A stretch of 64,000 nucleotides of DNA, from NCBI GenBank assembly GCA_964564415.1, contig CAZMAV010000014.1:1-64000 (forward strand). The letters are read 5' to 3'. Below are positions 1-7,774 of this stretch, piece after piece. The notes beneath the pieces were generated by a model. It saw only the letters and a program-made list of their open reading frames with translations, did not search any database and was not told the origin of the DNA. The translations under genes were made by a program, and so were the position numbers. Source of the stretch: JALEFZ01 sp964564415 (GTDB lineage: Bacteria; Bacteroidota; Bacteroidia; J057). Each line of letters begins with the position of its first letter. Within the stretch, counting starts at the first letter, position 1.

Positions 1-52
1 GCATCTTCCGCAGGATTGATCAGATCGGTAATCTTGAAGAAAAGATTACCAG

Positions 53-259
53 ATGGCAAAACGCAAGAGACGCCGGGAGGCGGAGATGTTTTCTATGATG
101 GAGCATTATGAGGAAAGCGGACTCACCCAGCGAGAATTCTGTATCGAAGTTGATTTACCGCAATCGGTGTTTCAGTACTGGTGGCGGCGCTACCGGGAAT
201 CGCAGGGAGAAAGGCCCTATTTAGGGGCAAATGGGGATGCCTCCCATGCCAAAGACTAG
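53..259 (+). CDS. IS66-type TnpA-like accessory protein (remnant)
   Basis: A 68-residue helix-turn-helix-type protein. Residues 15-50 read like the N-terminal DNA-binding part of IS66 accessory protein TnpA: a region with 'SGLTQREFC' followed by 'VFQYWWRRYRES', matching the usual 'SGLS..FC....... YWRRKY' pattern. IS66 TnpA is normally about 90-120 residues and is followed by TnpB and a large TnpC; neither follows here, so this is an isolated remnant. A perfect 9-bp inverted repeat (27-35 and 42-50, 6-nt loop) sits directly before the ATG. A short open frame (3-98) runs in from the window edge in another frame and cannot be identified. The gene adjoins decayed polysaccharide genes, consistent with insertion-driven decay. 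Family call is from pattern only. Confidence 0.5.
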   Translation: MAKRKRRREAEMFSMMEHYEESGLTQREFCIEVDLPQSVFQYWWRRYRESQGERPYLGANGDASHAKD

Positions 260-289
260 CTCGGATAATAGGGTGAAACAGGGGTATAT

Positions 290-659
290 TCCAGGAGATC
301 AGGTACTTCAGCAGATCTCTGGGAGTAGCAAGAAAAAAGTAATACAGGCTGCTGAGCAGGAAGGTTAGGCCTTTGTAATTTCGCCTGTTAAATACCTGCC
401 GGTTGCGATGCATGTAATAAATTTTCAAAGAACTGTCCTGCCTAGTACTGGCAGATACCTTATGATATATTCTGCTTTTGGGTTGAAAATAAATCTTGTA
501 ACCTGCCTTTCTGCTTCAGTGAGCAAAATCATGCTCCTCATAGTAGAGAAAATAATTTTCGTACAGCAGGCCTAACCTTTCAAATAATGACCTACGGACC
601 ATCATACAAGCCCCATTGGGAAAACCAGTCTTACAAATCTCCTCGTACTTCCCCTCGTC
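290..659 (-). pseudogene. Glycosyltransferase family 2 C-terminal fragment, broken
   Basis: Reading the minus strand from 659 downward gives a clear GT2 (rhamnosyltransferase-like) C-terminal segment: 'DEGKYEEICKTGFPNGACMM', then 'VRRSLFERLGLLYENYFLYY' leading into an EEHDF acidic motif, then an AGYKI...YHKVSAST stretch and a membrane-proximal 'YYMHRNRQVFNRR' tail. An in-frame TGA (516-518) interrupts it, probably from a CGA arginine codon. The catalytic N-terminal half is absent: at about 659 the reading jumps into an O-antigen-ligase-like gene in a different frame. The 3' end of homology is estimated near 290, where the sequence stops resembling GT2 proteins. Dead gene; the end positions are approximate. 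Confidence 0.7.
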
Positions 660-1720
660 TTTTTCCCCAATAGCCGGCTGCACCTATACCCGCTCCTATG
701 GAGCGGCTGGACAGGTAGTTTCTGTAGGTTTTTTGATTTCTAAGTCGTGTCTGTAGGGAGGGGTTGTCAGGGTCCATGGCCCTACGCATGCGGCGAACAG
801 CTTTTACTCCCTGAAAAGCGAAAGTGTATTTTAAGTTATAGAAGAGGCTACCGCCTGTGAGAATGCCAATGATCAGAATTTTGAAATTCTTTTTCATGAA
901 TAGAAAAACTATCCCTCCCACAGCAGGGCAGACCAGGGCTCCCCGGGATCCGGATATGCCAAAGCCAATCAAACAGGGAAGAGCGGTGATGGCGTAAAAA
1001 TTTCTTTTCCAACATGACCAGAGCCCCAGGGCCAGGATTCCGGCAGTCAGGCACATCATGGCCATGTTGCCTCCAAACTGCCCGGAATCAGAGTAAAAAG
1101 AAAAGGTTCGAAGGCTTCCAAAAAGAATATGAGTAGAACCATTCTCTTCCTTGGCCAACCAGCGGTCTTCCGCCGCATCTGTACCTATGAATTTTTGCCT
1201 CATCCCCCATATGGTAGCCAGAATCGAAAACCAACAGATAAAGTCTATGAATTTTCCCAGATAGCTGTGATGACGAAAAAGCAAAAAAAACAGGCCATGA
1301 AACTCTTCGTTTCTGGATTGAGAAGTTCGACTACCATAAAGGCAAACCAAATGGCAATAAATAGCATGAAGTCATGGCGAAGGGGACTCTAATCTGTATC
1401 ACTAAATCGTTGAAAAAGAAAGGCTATCCAGGTAATTGCCAGAAAAATATCTATAAATAAGCCCCAGGGAAGGGGAATCTAACGGGTAAGTCCAGCTGAT
1501 ACACAACAGAGGCCCAGGGTAATCCATAGACCTATTCGGGGCTGCTTGAATTTCCAGACCAAAAAAGCCCCTGCCAGGGGAGACCTGCCAATCCCATAGC
1601 GGCTGTTAATCCTCCCTTAGCCACAAACAGGCCCAGCATGGTGAGTATACCCAACAATCCTCCCAACTGGAGAGTTTTTGGCCACAATACCTGGCTTTCG
1701 GATATATTTTCCTTGTTCAA
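660..1720 (-). pseudogene. O-antigen ligase/polymerase-like membrane protein, frameshifted and truncated
   Basis: The minus strand from 1720 encodes a polytopic membrane protein of the O-antigen ligase (Wzy_C) superfamily: an N-terminal 'MNKENISESQ' start, hydrophobic helices, an AAE.RWLA motif, 'GSLRTFSFYSDSGQFG', 'ISGSRGALVCP' and 'DPDNPSLQTRLRNQKTYRNY' ending in a G.GIG..G.WGKR motif. The family normally continues with a periplasmic loop and further helices, which are missing because the gene is fused at about 660 to a GT2 fragment. Damage: frame changes near the A-runs at 1561-1566 and 1281-1290, and in-frame TAG stops at 1479-1481 and 1389-1391. The longest intact piece is 631-1350. It once served surface polysaccharide assembly (inference). 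Confidence 0.75.
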
Positions 1721-1743
1721 CGGAGAGATATTGCAGGGACAGC

Positions 1744-1766
1744 TAAATTACAATATTTGTAATTTA
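1744..1766. repeat. Perfect 9-bp inverted repeat upstream of the ligase pseudogene
   Basis: TAAATTACA (1744-1752) and TGTAATTTA (1758-1766) form a perfect 9-bp AT-rich palindrome with a 5-nt spacer, 24 nt upstream of the O-antigen-ligase pseudogene start. It could be an operator or promoter-associated site; function unknown. The rest of 1767-2018 shows no gene, only a short GACAGC/GCTGTC inverted repeat near 1864-1885. Confidence 0.45.
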
Positions 1767-2018
1767 TGAATAAGGGCAATTATAACATCAGAGGCTTCCA
1801 CACCCAAAAGATTGCAAGCCTTACAGATATTAGGTTATACCCATGTAATAATCTTTAAAGTCAGACAGCCGCTATGGAAGCTGTCCCAACCTATGCATTA
1901 TTCCGAGTATTATTCCGAATTGAAAAGGGTTAGTTTTCGTTGAGGGGCTGAGATATGTCGACAATTTATACTTTTAGGGGAAGGGATGAAGGGGGAAAAA
2001 TGAAAGTATAAACAAAAC

Positions 2019-2507
2019 TTATTCCATGGGCTTACCGGCCTCCCAATTAAGAATGCGATTTTCTGTATCGGCGCTGATACCATCCTCGAAAGCAGTTTTT
2101 ACTTCCTGTCTAAACTCCTTTACCTGCTGTTCTGCCTTCTTCTGGATTTTTCCTTCTTGCTGAAAGGCCCATTCGTTGACGAGGGAGACGACATTGGGAA
2201 ATTGGGTCTCGGAGGGCTTGAGGTAGGATTTAATCCCCCTGATGATGAGGGCTTCATTGATGAATGAATCGATCTCAGGTTTTACGATGAGGATGACTTT
2301 TTGCACAAACTCCCGCATTTTTTCAGTCTCCTTGCCCTCGGAGGTCATGGCTACTGCCATGTGTTGGTTGCGTAGGTTCTGATATTTTTCTTCGAATTTT
2401 TTCAGGGCGTCTTCCACCCGCTTCATAGCCTGTCGTTTGCGTCGCTGATCCCAGCCAAACGCAATCACGGGAATGGAAAGTAGTCCTGTAAGCCAGATAA
2501 AGTTCAT
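2019..2507 (-). CDS. Hypothetical single-pass membrane coiled-coil protein
   Basis: A 162-residue protein of unknown function. Residues 1-19 form one hydrophobic segment (membrane anchor), followed by a basic patch QRRKRQ and a long charged helical region (about 25-65) with heptad-like spacing typical of a coiled coil. The rest is helical and charged, with no cysteine pairs or recognised catalytic motif. It lies 68 bp downstream of the serine hydrolase on the same strand and could be cotranscribed with it. The track of hydrophobicity suggests an N-in or N-out anchor with a soluble cytosolic or periplasmic helical body, but topology is not decided by the sequence. I do not recognise a family. 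Confidence 0.7.
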   Translation of the reverse strand: MNFIWLTGLLSIPVIAFGWDQRRKRQAMKRVEDALKKFEEKYQNLRNQHMAVAMTSEGKETEKMREFVQKVILIVKPEIDSFINEALIIRGIKSYLKPSETQFPNVVSLVNEWAFQQEGKIQKKAEQQVKEFRQEVKTAFEDGISADTENRILNWEAGKPME

Positions 2508-2575
2508 TGGCCCAAGTTAATAAAAATACGGTAAGCGAAGAATGCCAGAAAGACTGCTTTTGAATATAAAGAGCA

Positions 2576-4684
2576 TCAGGGAGCGAAAAGTAGATCGGCA
2601 ATCCGGGGTTGGGGGAGGGATTCTGTTTCTTCTGGAAGGCTGCGCCAAGGCTTACCCAAGGCATCATAGATCACCTGATGAATACGCTGGCGAATCCGAT
2701 ATTCATTGATCCGGGTATTGCTCACACTGGGGTAAATGCGGTTAGAGAGAAAAATATAAATCAAATCTTCTTCGGGATCCACCCAAAGGCAGGTACCTGT
2801 AAAGCCCGTGTGTCCGTAGGATTCTCTTGAAGCAGATTCCCCCACAATGTAGTCCGTATGCCTGGGAGGCTTGTCAAAACCTAGCCCTCGATGACCATAG
2901 TGCCTTCGGGTAAACAATTGTACGGTGCTGTCTTCCAGGTAGCGGACACCTCCGTAATTACCGCCGTTGAGCCACATCTGCCCCAAGATAGCTAAGTCAT
3001 TGGCATTTGAAAATAAGCCTGCATTCCCCGAAACTCCCCCCATCATGGCTGCGATAGGGTCATGTACCTCACCGTGAATGAGCCTTCCTCTCCACCTGTC
3101 AGAGGCTGTCGGTATAAGTCTATAAGCCGGAAACTTATCCATCGGTTTGTAAGTGATGGTCTGCAAGCCCAGAGGTCTGTAAAATGTTTCCGGAAGATAC
3201 TCAGCCAGGGAACGCTGATTGAGGCTGTCTATAGCCCGCTGCACGAGTAGCATATTTACACAGCTATAGCAATATCGGGGGGAATCGACAGCCAGGCTCT
3301 TGGCCTCATTCCAGAGGCTATCCATATAATATGAGGGCATGTAGCCGCTCTCTGCCTTGCTGGACACCCGATAGGCCTTAAATTTACGCTGATAATACCC
3401 TATAGGAAGGGTTGCTGGAAGCCCTGAAGTATGGGTCAGTAACTCCCAAACCTTGACACCGAAGACCGGGCTATCATCCATTACCTCACCCCTTCCACGG
3501 GTCCATCTGCCAAGAAGGTAATATTTGCCCTGGTAGCGGGTAGTATCAGTGCTCAGGCTCAATCGTCCACTGCTGTCCCAGGCGATGGAGTCCATCAAGG
3601 CCTGATAGGTAGAAACGGAAATGGTATCGTAGGCCCTGACCCGGGTGGGGATATAGCTGGGATCTTTGAAATAATCATTCAGATTTTGATCCAGGCTGAT
3701 TTTTCCTTCTTCATAAAGTTTCATGGCTCCCAGGGTAGTGGCGGCAACCTTGGTGATAGAGGCAACATCGTAGAGGTCGCTTTTCCGCACCGGCCGCTGC
3801 CTTCGATAGGTATGATAGCCATAGGACTTATGAAAAATTACCTGGCCTTTTCTCGCGATCAGGACCTGGCAACCCGGGAAGGCATAACTGCTCATCCCCT
3901 CAGCTACGATCTTATCTATTTTTCGGAGGGAGTCGCTGGGGATGCCCACCCGTTCAGCCTCGCAATAGCCAAGCCTGATTTTTTCTGAATAATAATTTTG
4001 ATTGATGTCAAAAAGAGTAGATAGCTTGTCCGGAATGCCTCTGTACACAGGTGCACCTCCAAAGACTACCTGTGCAGCAATCATCTGTGCCACACTTTGG
4101 CTGGAAGGCGCTTGAACGATACTGGGAAAGTCTGCCACATCCACAAGTTTTTCCGACCGGTCAAAATTCAGGATGACGATTTCAGTTTCTTTTCTAAGCT
4201 TGAATAATATATCGGAAATTTCATCCTTGCTGGCTGTGGGGGCGTTTATTGCCACGATGAGAGGATTGCATCTGCTCCAGTTGATCTGAGGTAATTTCTT
4301 CAGTCGCTGTGCCTGAGATACCTCCACCTTGGTGTAGTAATTCAGGTATTCTTCCAGGTAGAGCAGCCTTGATCCTAATGTTAGCAGATGAAAAGACTTG
4401 TCTTCCAGTCTTTTAAAGGGGATGCGATTCTTTCGATTTTGTAGGATCAGCATGGAGGCACGAATGGCTTCCAGTTCGGAAAGCTGAACCATCCGTACCG
4501 ATGAGGGACTGTTGATGTCAAGGCTGTCCCCCCATACGGTAAACTCGTAAGTCTGTAAGTCTTCGCTTCTCACTCCGGTTGCACTACTGGCAAATCCCGC
4601 CACCCGCCATAGGCCCATGATCCCCAACCCAATCAGGATTGGCAGCCACAGTATACGCTTGAGCTTGGGTGAAAATAGGAACAT
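2576..4684 (-). CDS. Serine hydrolase (class C beta-lactamase fold) with a GH3 C-terminal-like N-domain
   Basis: About 702 residues from the chosen ATG at 4684; an upstream in-frame ATG at 4726 would add 14 residues before the hydrophobic leader. The C-terminal half (about 240-690) is a beta-lactamase/penicillin-binding-protein-like hydrolase: SITK (Ser309/Lys312), a Tyr-containing 'YCYSCVN' segment (about 471-477) and HTG (about 625-627) in place of KTG. The N-terminal part (about 65-225), ending 'AAQVVFGGAPVYRGIP', resembles the C-terminal domain of glycoside hydrolase 3. In Bacteroidota this hydrolase is commonly fused to a full GH3 enzyme (about 1000 residues); here the GH3 catalytic domain is missing. 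A role in peptidoglycan or muropeptide processing in the periplasm is likely but inferred; an N-terminal hydrophobic segment anchors or exports it. Confidence 0.85.
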   Translation of the reverse strand: MFLFSPKLKRILWLPILIGLGIMGLWRVAGFASSATGVRSEDLQTYEFTVWGDSLDINSPSSVRMVQLSELEAIRASMLILQNRKNRIPFKRLEDKSFHLLTLGSRLLYLEEYLNYYTKVEVSQAQRLKKLPQINWSRCNPLIVAINAPTASKDEISDILFKLRKETEIVILNFDRSEKLVDVADFPSIVQAPSSQSVAQMIAAQVVFGGAPVYRGIPDKLSTLFDINQNYYSEKIRLGYCEAERVGIPSDSLRKIDKIVAEGMSSYAFPGCQVLIARKGQVIFHKSYGYHTYRRQRPVRKSDLYDVASITKVAATTLGAMKLYEEGKISLDQNLNDYFKDPSYIPTRVRAYDTISVSTYQALMDSIAWDSSGRLSLSTDTTRYQGKYYLLGRWTRGRGEVMDDSPVFGVKVWELLTHTSGLPATLPIGYYQRKFKAYRVSSKAESGYMPSYYMDSLWNEAKSLAVDSPRYCYSCVNMLLVQRAIDSLNQRSLAEYLPETFYRPLGLQTITYKPMDKFPAYRLIPTASDRWRGRLIHGEVHDPIAAMMGGVSGNAGLFSNANDLAILGQMWLNGGNYGGVRYLEDSTVQLFTRRHYGHRGLGFDKPPRHTDYIVGESASRESYGHTGFTGTCLWVDPEEDLIYIFLSNRIYPSVSNTRINEYRIRQRIHQVIYDALGKPWRSLPEETESLPQPRIADLLFAP

Positions 4685-4922
4685 GGAAAGGAACCTTATA
4701 TTTCTTTCGAGAGTGAAAATAACCAATATGTCTTTCTGGTGGAGCAGTTTCGGGGTGGATAATTATTAACCGCAATTAAACTGCCAATTCTTCTTCCTTA
4801 AGTGATATTTCTATAAAGAAAGATTATGCTAGGGCAAAAGAGCAACCCCTTTGGCAAGAGGGCATAAAAAGCTGCTTAAACAGGGATAATTGATAGCTCG
4901 GGAAAAGTATTATCTTAGCCCA

Positions 4923-5837
4923 ATGGACTTAAGGGCGGATCCCATGGAGATCAAGAAAAATATATCCCGAAAGGATGAAGGTATTTTGGGGGAAGTAAAA
5001 AAATTCTTCCTCAAAGAGGATCGGGAGGTTCAAAATGAAATCAATGAGCGGCTGGCAGAGATTGAGACGATCTTTGCCGAAAGGGAAAAATTTGAAGATA
5101 AGTTGGAGCCCATCCTGGAGGCTCGCCTTCAGGAACATCTCCAATACCTCCAGGAAAACTACCCCGAACTCTTCGGCCAGTACCTTGCCACGGCCATCAA
5201 ACAACAAATCAAGGAATCTCAGGAAGAAATCATCGACGCCCTCTACCCCATCATTGGCAAACTCATCGGAAGATACCTTCGAATGGAGCTCGAAAAGCTC
5301 TCCCAAATGATCGATCAACGCCTGCAGGATCCCTTTTCCTTTTCAAATCTCAAGCTCAGGGTTAAGGCATTTTTTACGGGAATCTCTTATGAGGAACTTA
5401 TCATCTCTCAGATGGGGCGGCCCAAAGTGGAAGAAATTTTTCTCATCAACAAGGAAAATGGCCTTCCCCTGGGGCATTACTCCTTGGAGACCGTGACCCA
5501 TCCCGAAGCCGTAGCCGGAATGCTCACCGGAATCAAATCCTTTGTCGAACATGCATTTGACAAACAAGAGACTGAATTAGAAACTCTATCTTACGACAAA
5601 TACGAGATTATCCTTTTCAACTTTGAAACCTTTTACTTTGCTTCCGTCGTCGAGGGAAAGCCACATGCCATTTTTAAAAAGGAACTTTATGAGGAAGCAC
5701 TCTCGTTTTGTGAGGACAATCCTGTCTGGGCTAAAGGTGCTATTACCAATGAATCCCAAGAGCAGGTTTCCTCAGCGCTAAAAGTACATTTTAATGACAT
5801 CAACCGTACTGAACAGAAAAATAGCCCTACTGGGTAG
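4923..5837 (+). CDS. Coiled-coil protein with roadblock/longin-like sensor-type C-domain, GTPase partner candidate
   Basis: A roughly 304-residue cytosolic protein. The first half is strongly helical and charged (coiled-coil-like). The second half contains a segment 'VEEIFLINKENGLPLGHYSL' followed by 'GMLTGIKSFVEHAF' and alternating strands 'YEIILFNFETFYFASVVEG'. The same pattern occurs N-terminal to OmpA domains in some bacteria and looks like a small roadblock/longin-like or PAS-like fold; no OmpA domain is present here. Start: ATG 4890 is possible, but a TATCTTAG box at 4911-4918 resembles a -7 element, which favours 4923 or 4944. It overlaps the next gene, a Ras-like GTPase, by 44 nt, suggesting the two act together. 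Function unknown. Confidence 0.7.
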   Translation: MDLRADPMEIKKNISRKDEGILGEVKKFFLKEDREVQNEINERLAEIETIFAEREKFEDKLEPILEARLQEHLQYLQENYPELFGQYLATAIKQQIKESQEEIIDALYPIIGKLIGRYLRMELEKLSQMIDQRLQDPFSFSNLKLRVKAFFTGISYEELIISQMGRPKVEEIFLINKENGLPLGHYSLETVTHPEAVAGMLTGIKSFVEHAFDKQETELETLSYDKYEIILFNFETFYFASVVEGKPHAIFKKELYEEALSFCEDNPVWAKGAITNESQEQVSSALKVHFNDINRTEQKNSPTG

Positions 5838-6303
5838 CCATGGTGTAGGAAAAACCTCCCTGATCAGTAGGTTTGTAGAAGGTATTTTTCCCGAAAAATA
5901 CCTGACTACCATAGGCCTGAAGGTAGATACCAAAAGGGTGAAGTTGGAAGGGGTGTCGCTGGAACTGGTCATCTGGGACATCGCTGGACAAGATGATCCG
6001 ACCCGCATTCCCCACTATTACCTTAATGGCTGCCATGGTTACATCTACGTGGTAGATTTGAGCAGGCCCTCCACTTATGAGGACATTATCTCTCGGCTGG
6101 ACTTGCTCAGGGGGATGATGCCCAAAGCAGAATTTATCCTTGCAGGTAACAAAAGCGATTTGCTCTCGTCTCAAGAACAAATTTCCATCGAGGATAGCCT
6201 CCCTTTGGGCCTGGACGTTTTTACCAGTGCCAAAACCGGAGAGAAGGTCGAAGAACTATTTCTGAAGTTGTCCTACAAACTCTTAAAGGCTCATGAATCA
6301 TGA
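5794..6303 (+). CDS. Ras/Rab-like small GTPase
   Basis: A compact 169-residue single-domain GTPase. All G motifs are visible: G1 GSHGVGKT (14-21), G2 Thr39 within TTIG, G3 WDIAGQ (61-66, retaining the catalytic-type Gln66), G4 NKSD (119-122) and G5 SAK (145-147). Spacing and the WDIAGQ motif are Rab/Ras-like rather than Era/translation-type, so it belongs with prokaryotic Ras-superfamily proteins such as the MglA/Rup groups. No lipidation motif or C-terminal tail is present. The ATG at 5794 overlaps the upstream gene by 44 nt, and its end overlaps the PAS-like gene by 11 nt, indicating translational coupling. Likely a switch controlled by the neighbours; its output is unknown. Confidence 0.93.
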   Translation: MTSTVLNRKIALLGSHGVGKTSLISRFVEGIFPEKYLTTIGLKVDTKRVKLEGVSLELVIWDIAGQDDPTRIPHYYLNGCHGYIYVVDLSRPSTYEDIISRLDLLRGMMPKAEFILAGNKSDLLSSQEQISIEDSLPLGLDVFTSAKTGEKVEELFLKLSYKLLKAHES

Positions 6304-6709
6304 AGCCCTCAAAATAAGGTATAGCCGGTATTTTCTTCAAACCCTGGTTTTTGAAGAAAATGGAAACCTCATCTCTTCTTGCGATAGTCTTTTTGCTACT
6401 GAACTGTGGCTTGGACAAAACCTTTACCAAAAATTCCCCCTTCTCGGTAGCCTTCAGGACGCCATACATGCCCTAGATCAGTCTGCCAAGCCCATTTCCC
6501 TCCCGGCTGTAGAAATGAATTTTTATGGCTATAAGGGGATTTTTGACTTTGACATCTATGTGCATCCCTCTGATGAGAAGCTCAGGGTCTGGATGATCCT
6601 CGACAATACTCCTCTATATCGCCATCTGCAAGAGGTACAGCAGGAGCGCAACCTGCTAAAAATGGAAAATGAAGACCTTCGACTCGGTAGGCAAATATCA
6701 AGACGATAA
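6293..6709 (+). CDS. PAS-like domain protein with C-terminal coiled coil
   Basis: A 138-residue protein. Residues about 8-110 read as a single PAS-like module: 'TLVFEENGNLISSCDSL', a helical middle, then two late strands 'GIFDFDIYVH' and 'LRVWMILDNT', ending 'PLYRHLQEVQQERNLL', the classic transition from PAS to a signalling helix. Residues 111-138 form a short coiled coil and nothing follows, so any output domain is on another protein. The ATG overlaps the GTPase gene by 11 nt. It could sense a ligand, or act as an adaptor or regulator of the GTPase. No histidine kinase, GGDEF or effector domain is nearby. PAS assignment is by pattern. Confidence 0.65.
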   Translation: MNHEALKIRYSRYFLQTLVFEENGNLISSCDSLFATELWLGQNLYQKFPLLGSLQDAIHALDQSAKPISLPAVEMNFYGYKGIFDFDIYVHPSDEKLRVWMILDNTPLYRHLQEVQQERNLLKMENEDLRLGRQISRR

Positions 6710-6715
6710 GTACAG

Positions 6716-7747
6716 GTGAAGCTATTCCGCCTTTTTCTCTTTCCCATCTCCCTCCTCTACGCCTCCATCATGTGGGTGAGGAGAAAAGCCTATGCCTGGG
6801 GATGGAAAAAATCTTATCAGGCAAAACTTCCTGTTATTTCTGTAGGCAACTTATCTACCGGAGGAACGGGCAAGACACCCTTCAGTGAGTATCTGATGGG
6901 ATATTTTCAGCAAATGGGAAAGCGGCCGGCCTACCTAAGCCGGGGCTATGGCAGGGAAAAAAAGGGATTCATGCTGCTGAATGCCAAATACCCTGATCCA
7001 TCAGGAGAGGGAGATGAGCCTACACAAGTCAAACATAAGTTTCCTGACCTCCCCATCGCTGTATGTGAAGATCGTCGAGCCGGGATAATGCAGTTGCAGC
7101 AGAATTCTTCTCCCGACCTGATCATATTGGATGATGCCTTTCAGCACCTAAGGGTAAAGCGTGACCTTGATATTGTAGTGATCGATGCTCAACGGCTTCC
7201 GTTTCAGGATTTTCCTCTTCCTACAGGTAATCTAAGAGAATTCAGGGCTAGCCTCAAAGAGGCGGATATGCTTTTGATCAACAAGGTAAAGGATGAAAGA
7301 GAGATTCCCCGAATCAAGCAAATCCTTCAAAAGTACCGAAGGCCCATGACTTTTTGTCGACCGGCTTTTCAGTCCTGTCGCGATTTTGAGGGGAATTTTG
7401 TTTCAATGGATAGGATGCGCACCAAAAGAATTATGCTTTTTTCAGGAATTGGTAATAATGCCTATTTTAAAGCCATGGTCCAAGCGTACGGCTTTGAAGT
7501 GGTTGAAGCCCTGGGTTTTGCCGATCACCATAAGTACCGCTACCAGGAGTTAAAGGAGATTTTTGAGCTTGGCAGATCGAAAGATTGCCTCATGGGCACA
7601 ACGGAGAAGGATAGAATGCGTTTATGGAAGCACAGCTTTTTCGACTCCTTTGATACCAGCACCTGGTTTTATTTTCCTATCGAATTAGAATTTATCGAGG
7701 GGAAAAGGTACCTGGACGAGGCCTTGGAAAAACTCCGAATCAATTAA
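6716..7747 (+). CDS. lpxK: Tetraacyldisaccharide 4'-kinase LpxK
   Basis: Phosphorylates the 4' position of the lipid A disaccharide precursor at the inner membrane. The 343-residue length fits the family. A hydrophobic N-terminal segment (about 3-20) is followed by the P-loop region 'ISVGNLSTGGTGKTPF' (41-56), then 'PAYLSRGYGR', 'LIILDDAFQHLRVKRDLDIV' with the conserved DDAFQH motif, and a late 'LFSGIGN..YF' segment. It starts at a GTG (6716), 6 bp after the PAS-like gene, so the GTPase cassette and lpxK are likely in one transcript. Whether that link is functional or just chromosomal packing is unknown. Confidence 0.96.
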   Translation: MKLFRLFLFPISLLYASIMWVRRKAYAWGWKKSYQAKLPVISVGNLSTGGTGKTPFSEYLMGYFQQMGKRPAYLSRGYGREKKGFMLLNAKYPDPSGEGDEPTQVKHKFPDLPIAVCEDRRAGIMQLQQNSSPDLIILDDAFQHLRVKRDLDIVVIDAQRLPFQDFPLPTGNLREFRASLKEADMLLINKVKDEREIPRIKQILQKYRRPMTFCRPAFQSCRDFEGNFVSMDRMRTKRIMLFSGIGNNAYFKAMVQAYGFEVVEALGFADHHKYRYQELKEIFELGRSKDCLMGTTEKDRMRLWKHSFFDSFDTSTWFYFPIELEFIEGKRYLDEALEKLRIN

Positions 7748-7774
7748 GATTGCCACCCCTAGCTTCCATATATA

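Noticed and set aside
1..98. Partial open frame entering from the left edge (3-98)
   Set aside because: Only 31 residues, with no recognisable motif; it could be a gene end or chance.
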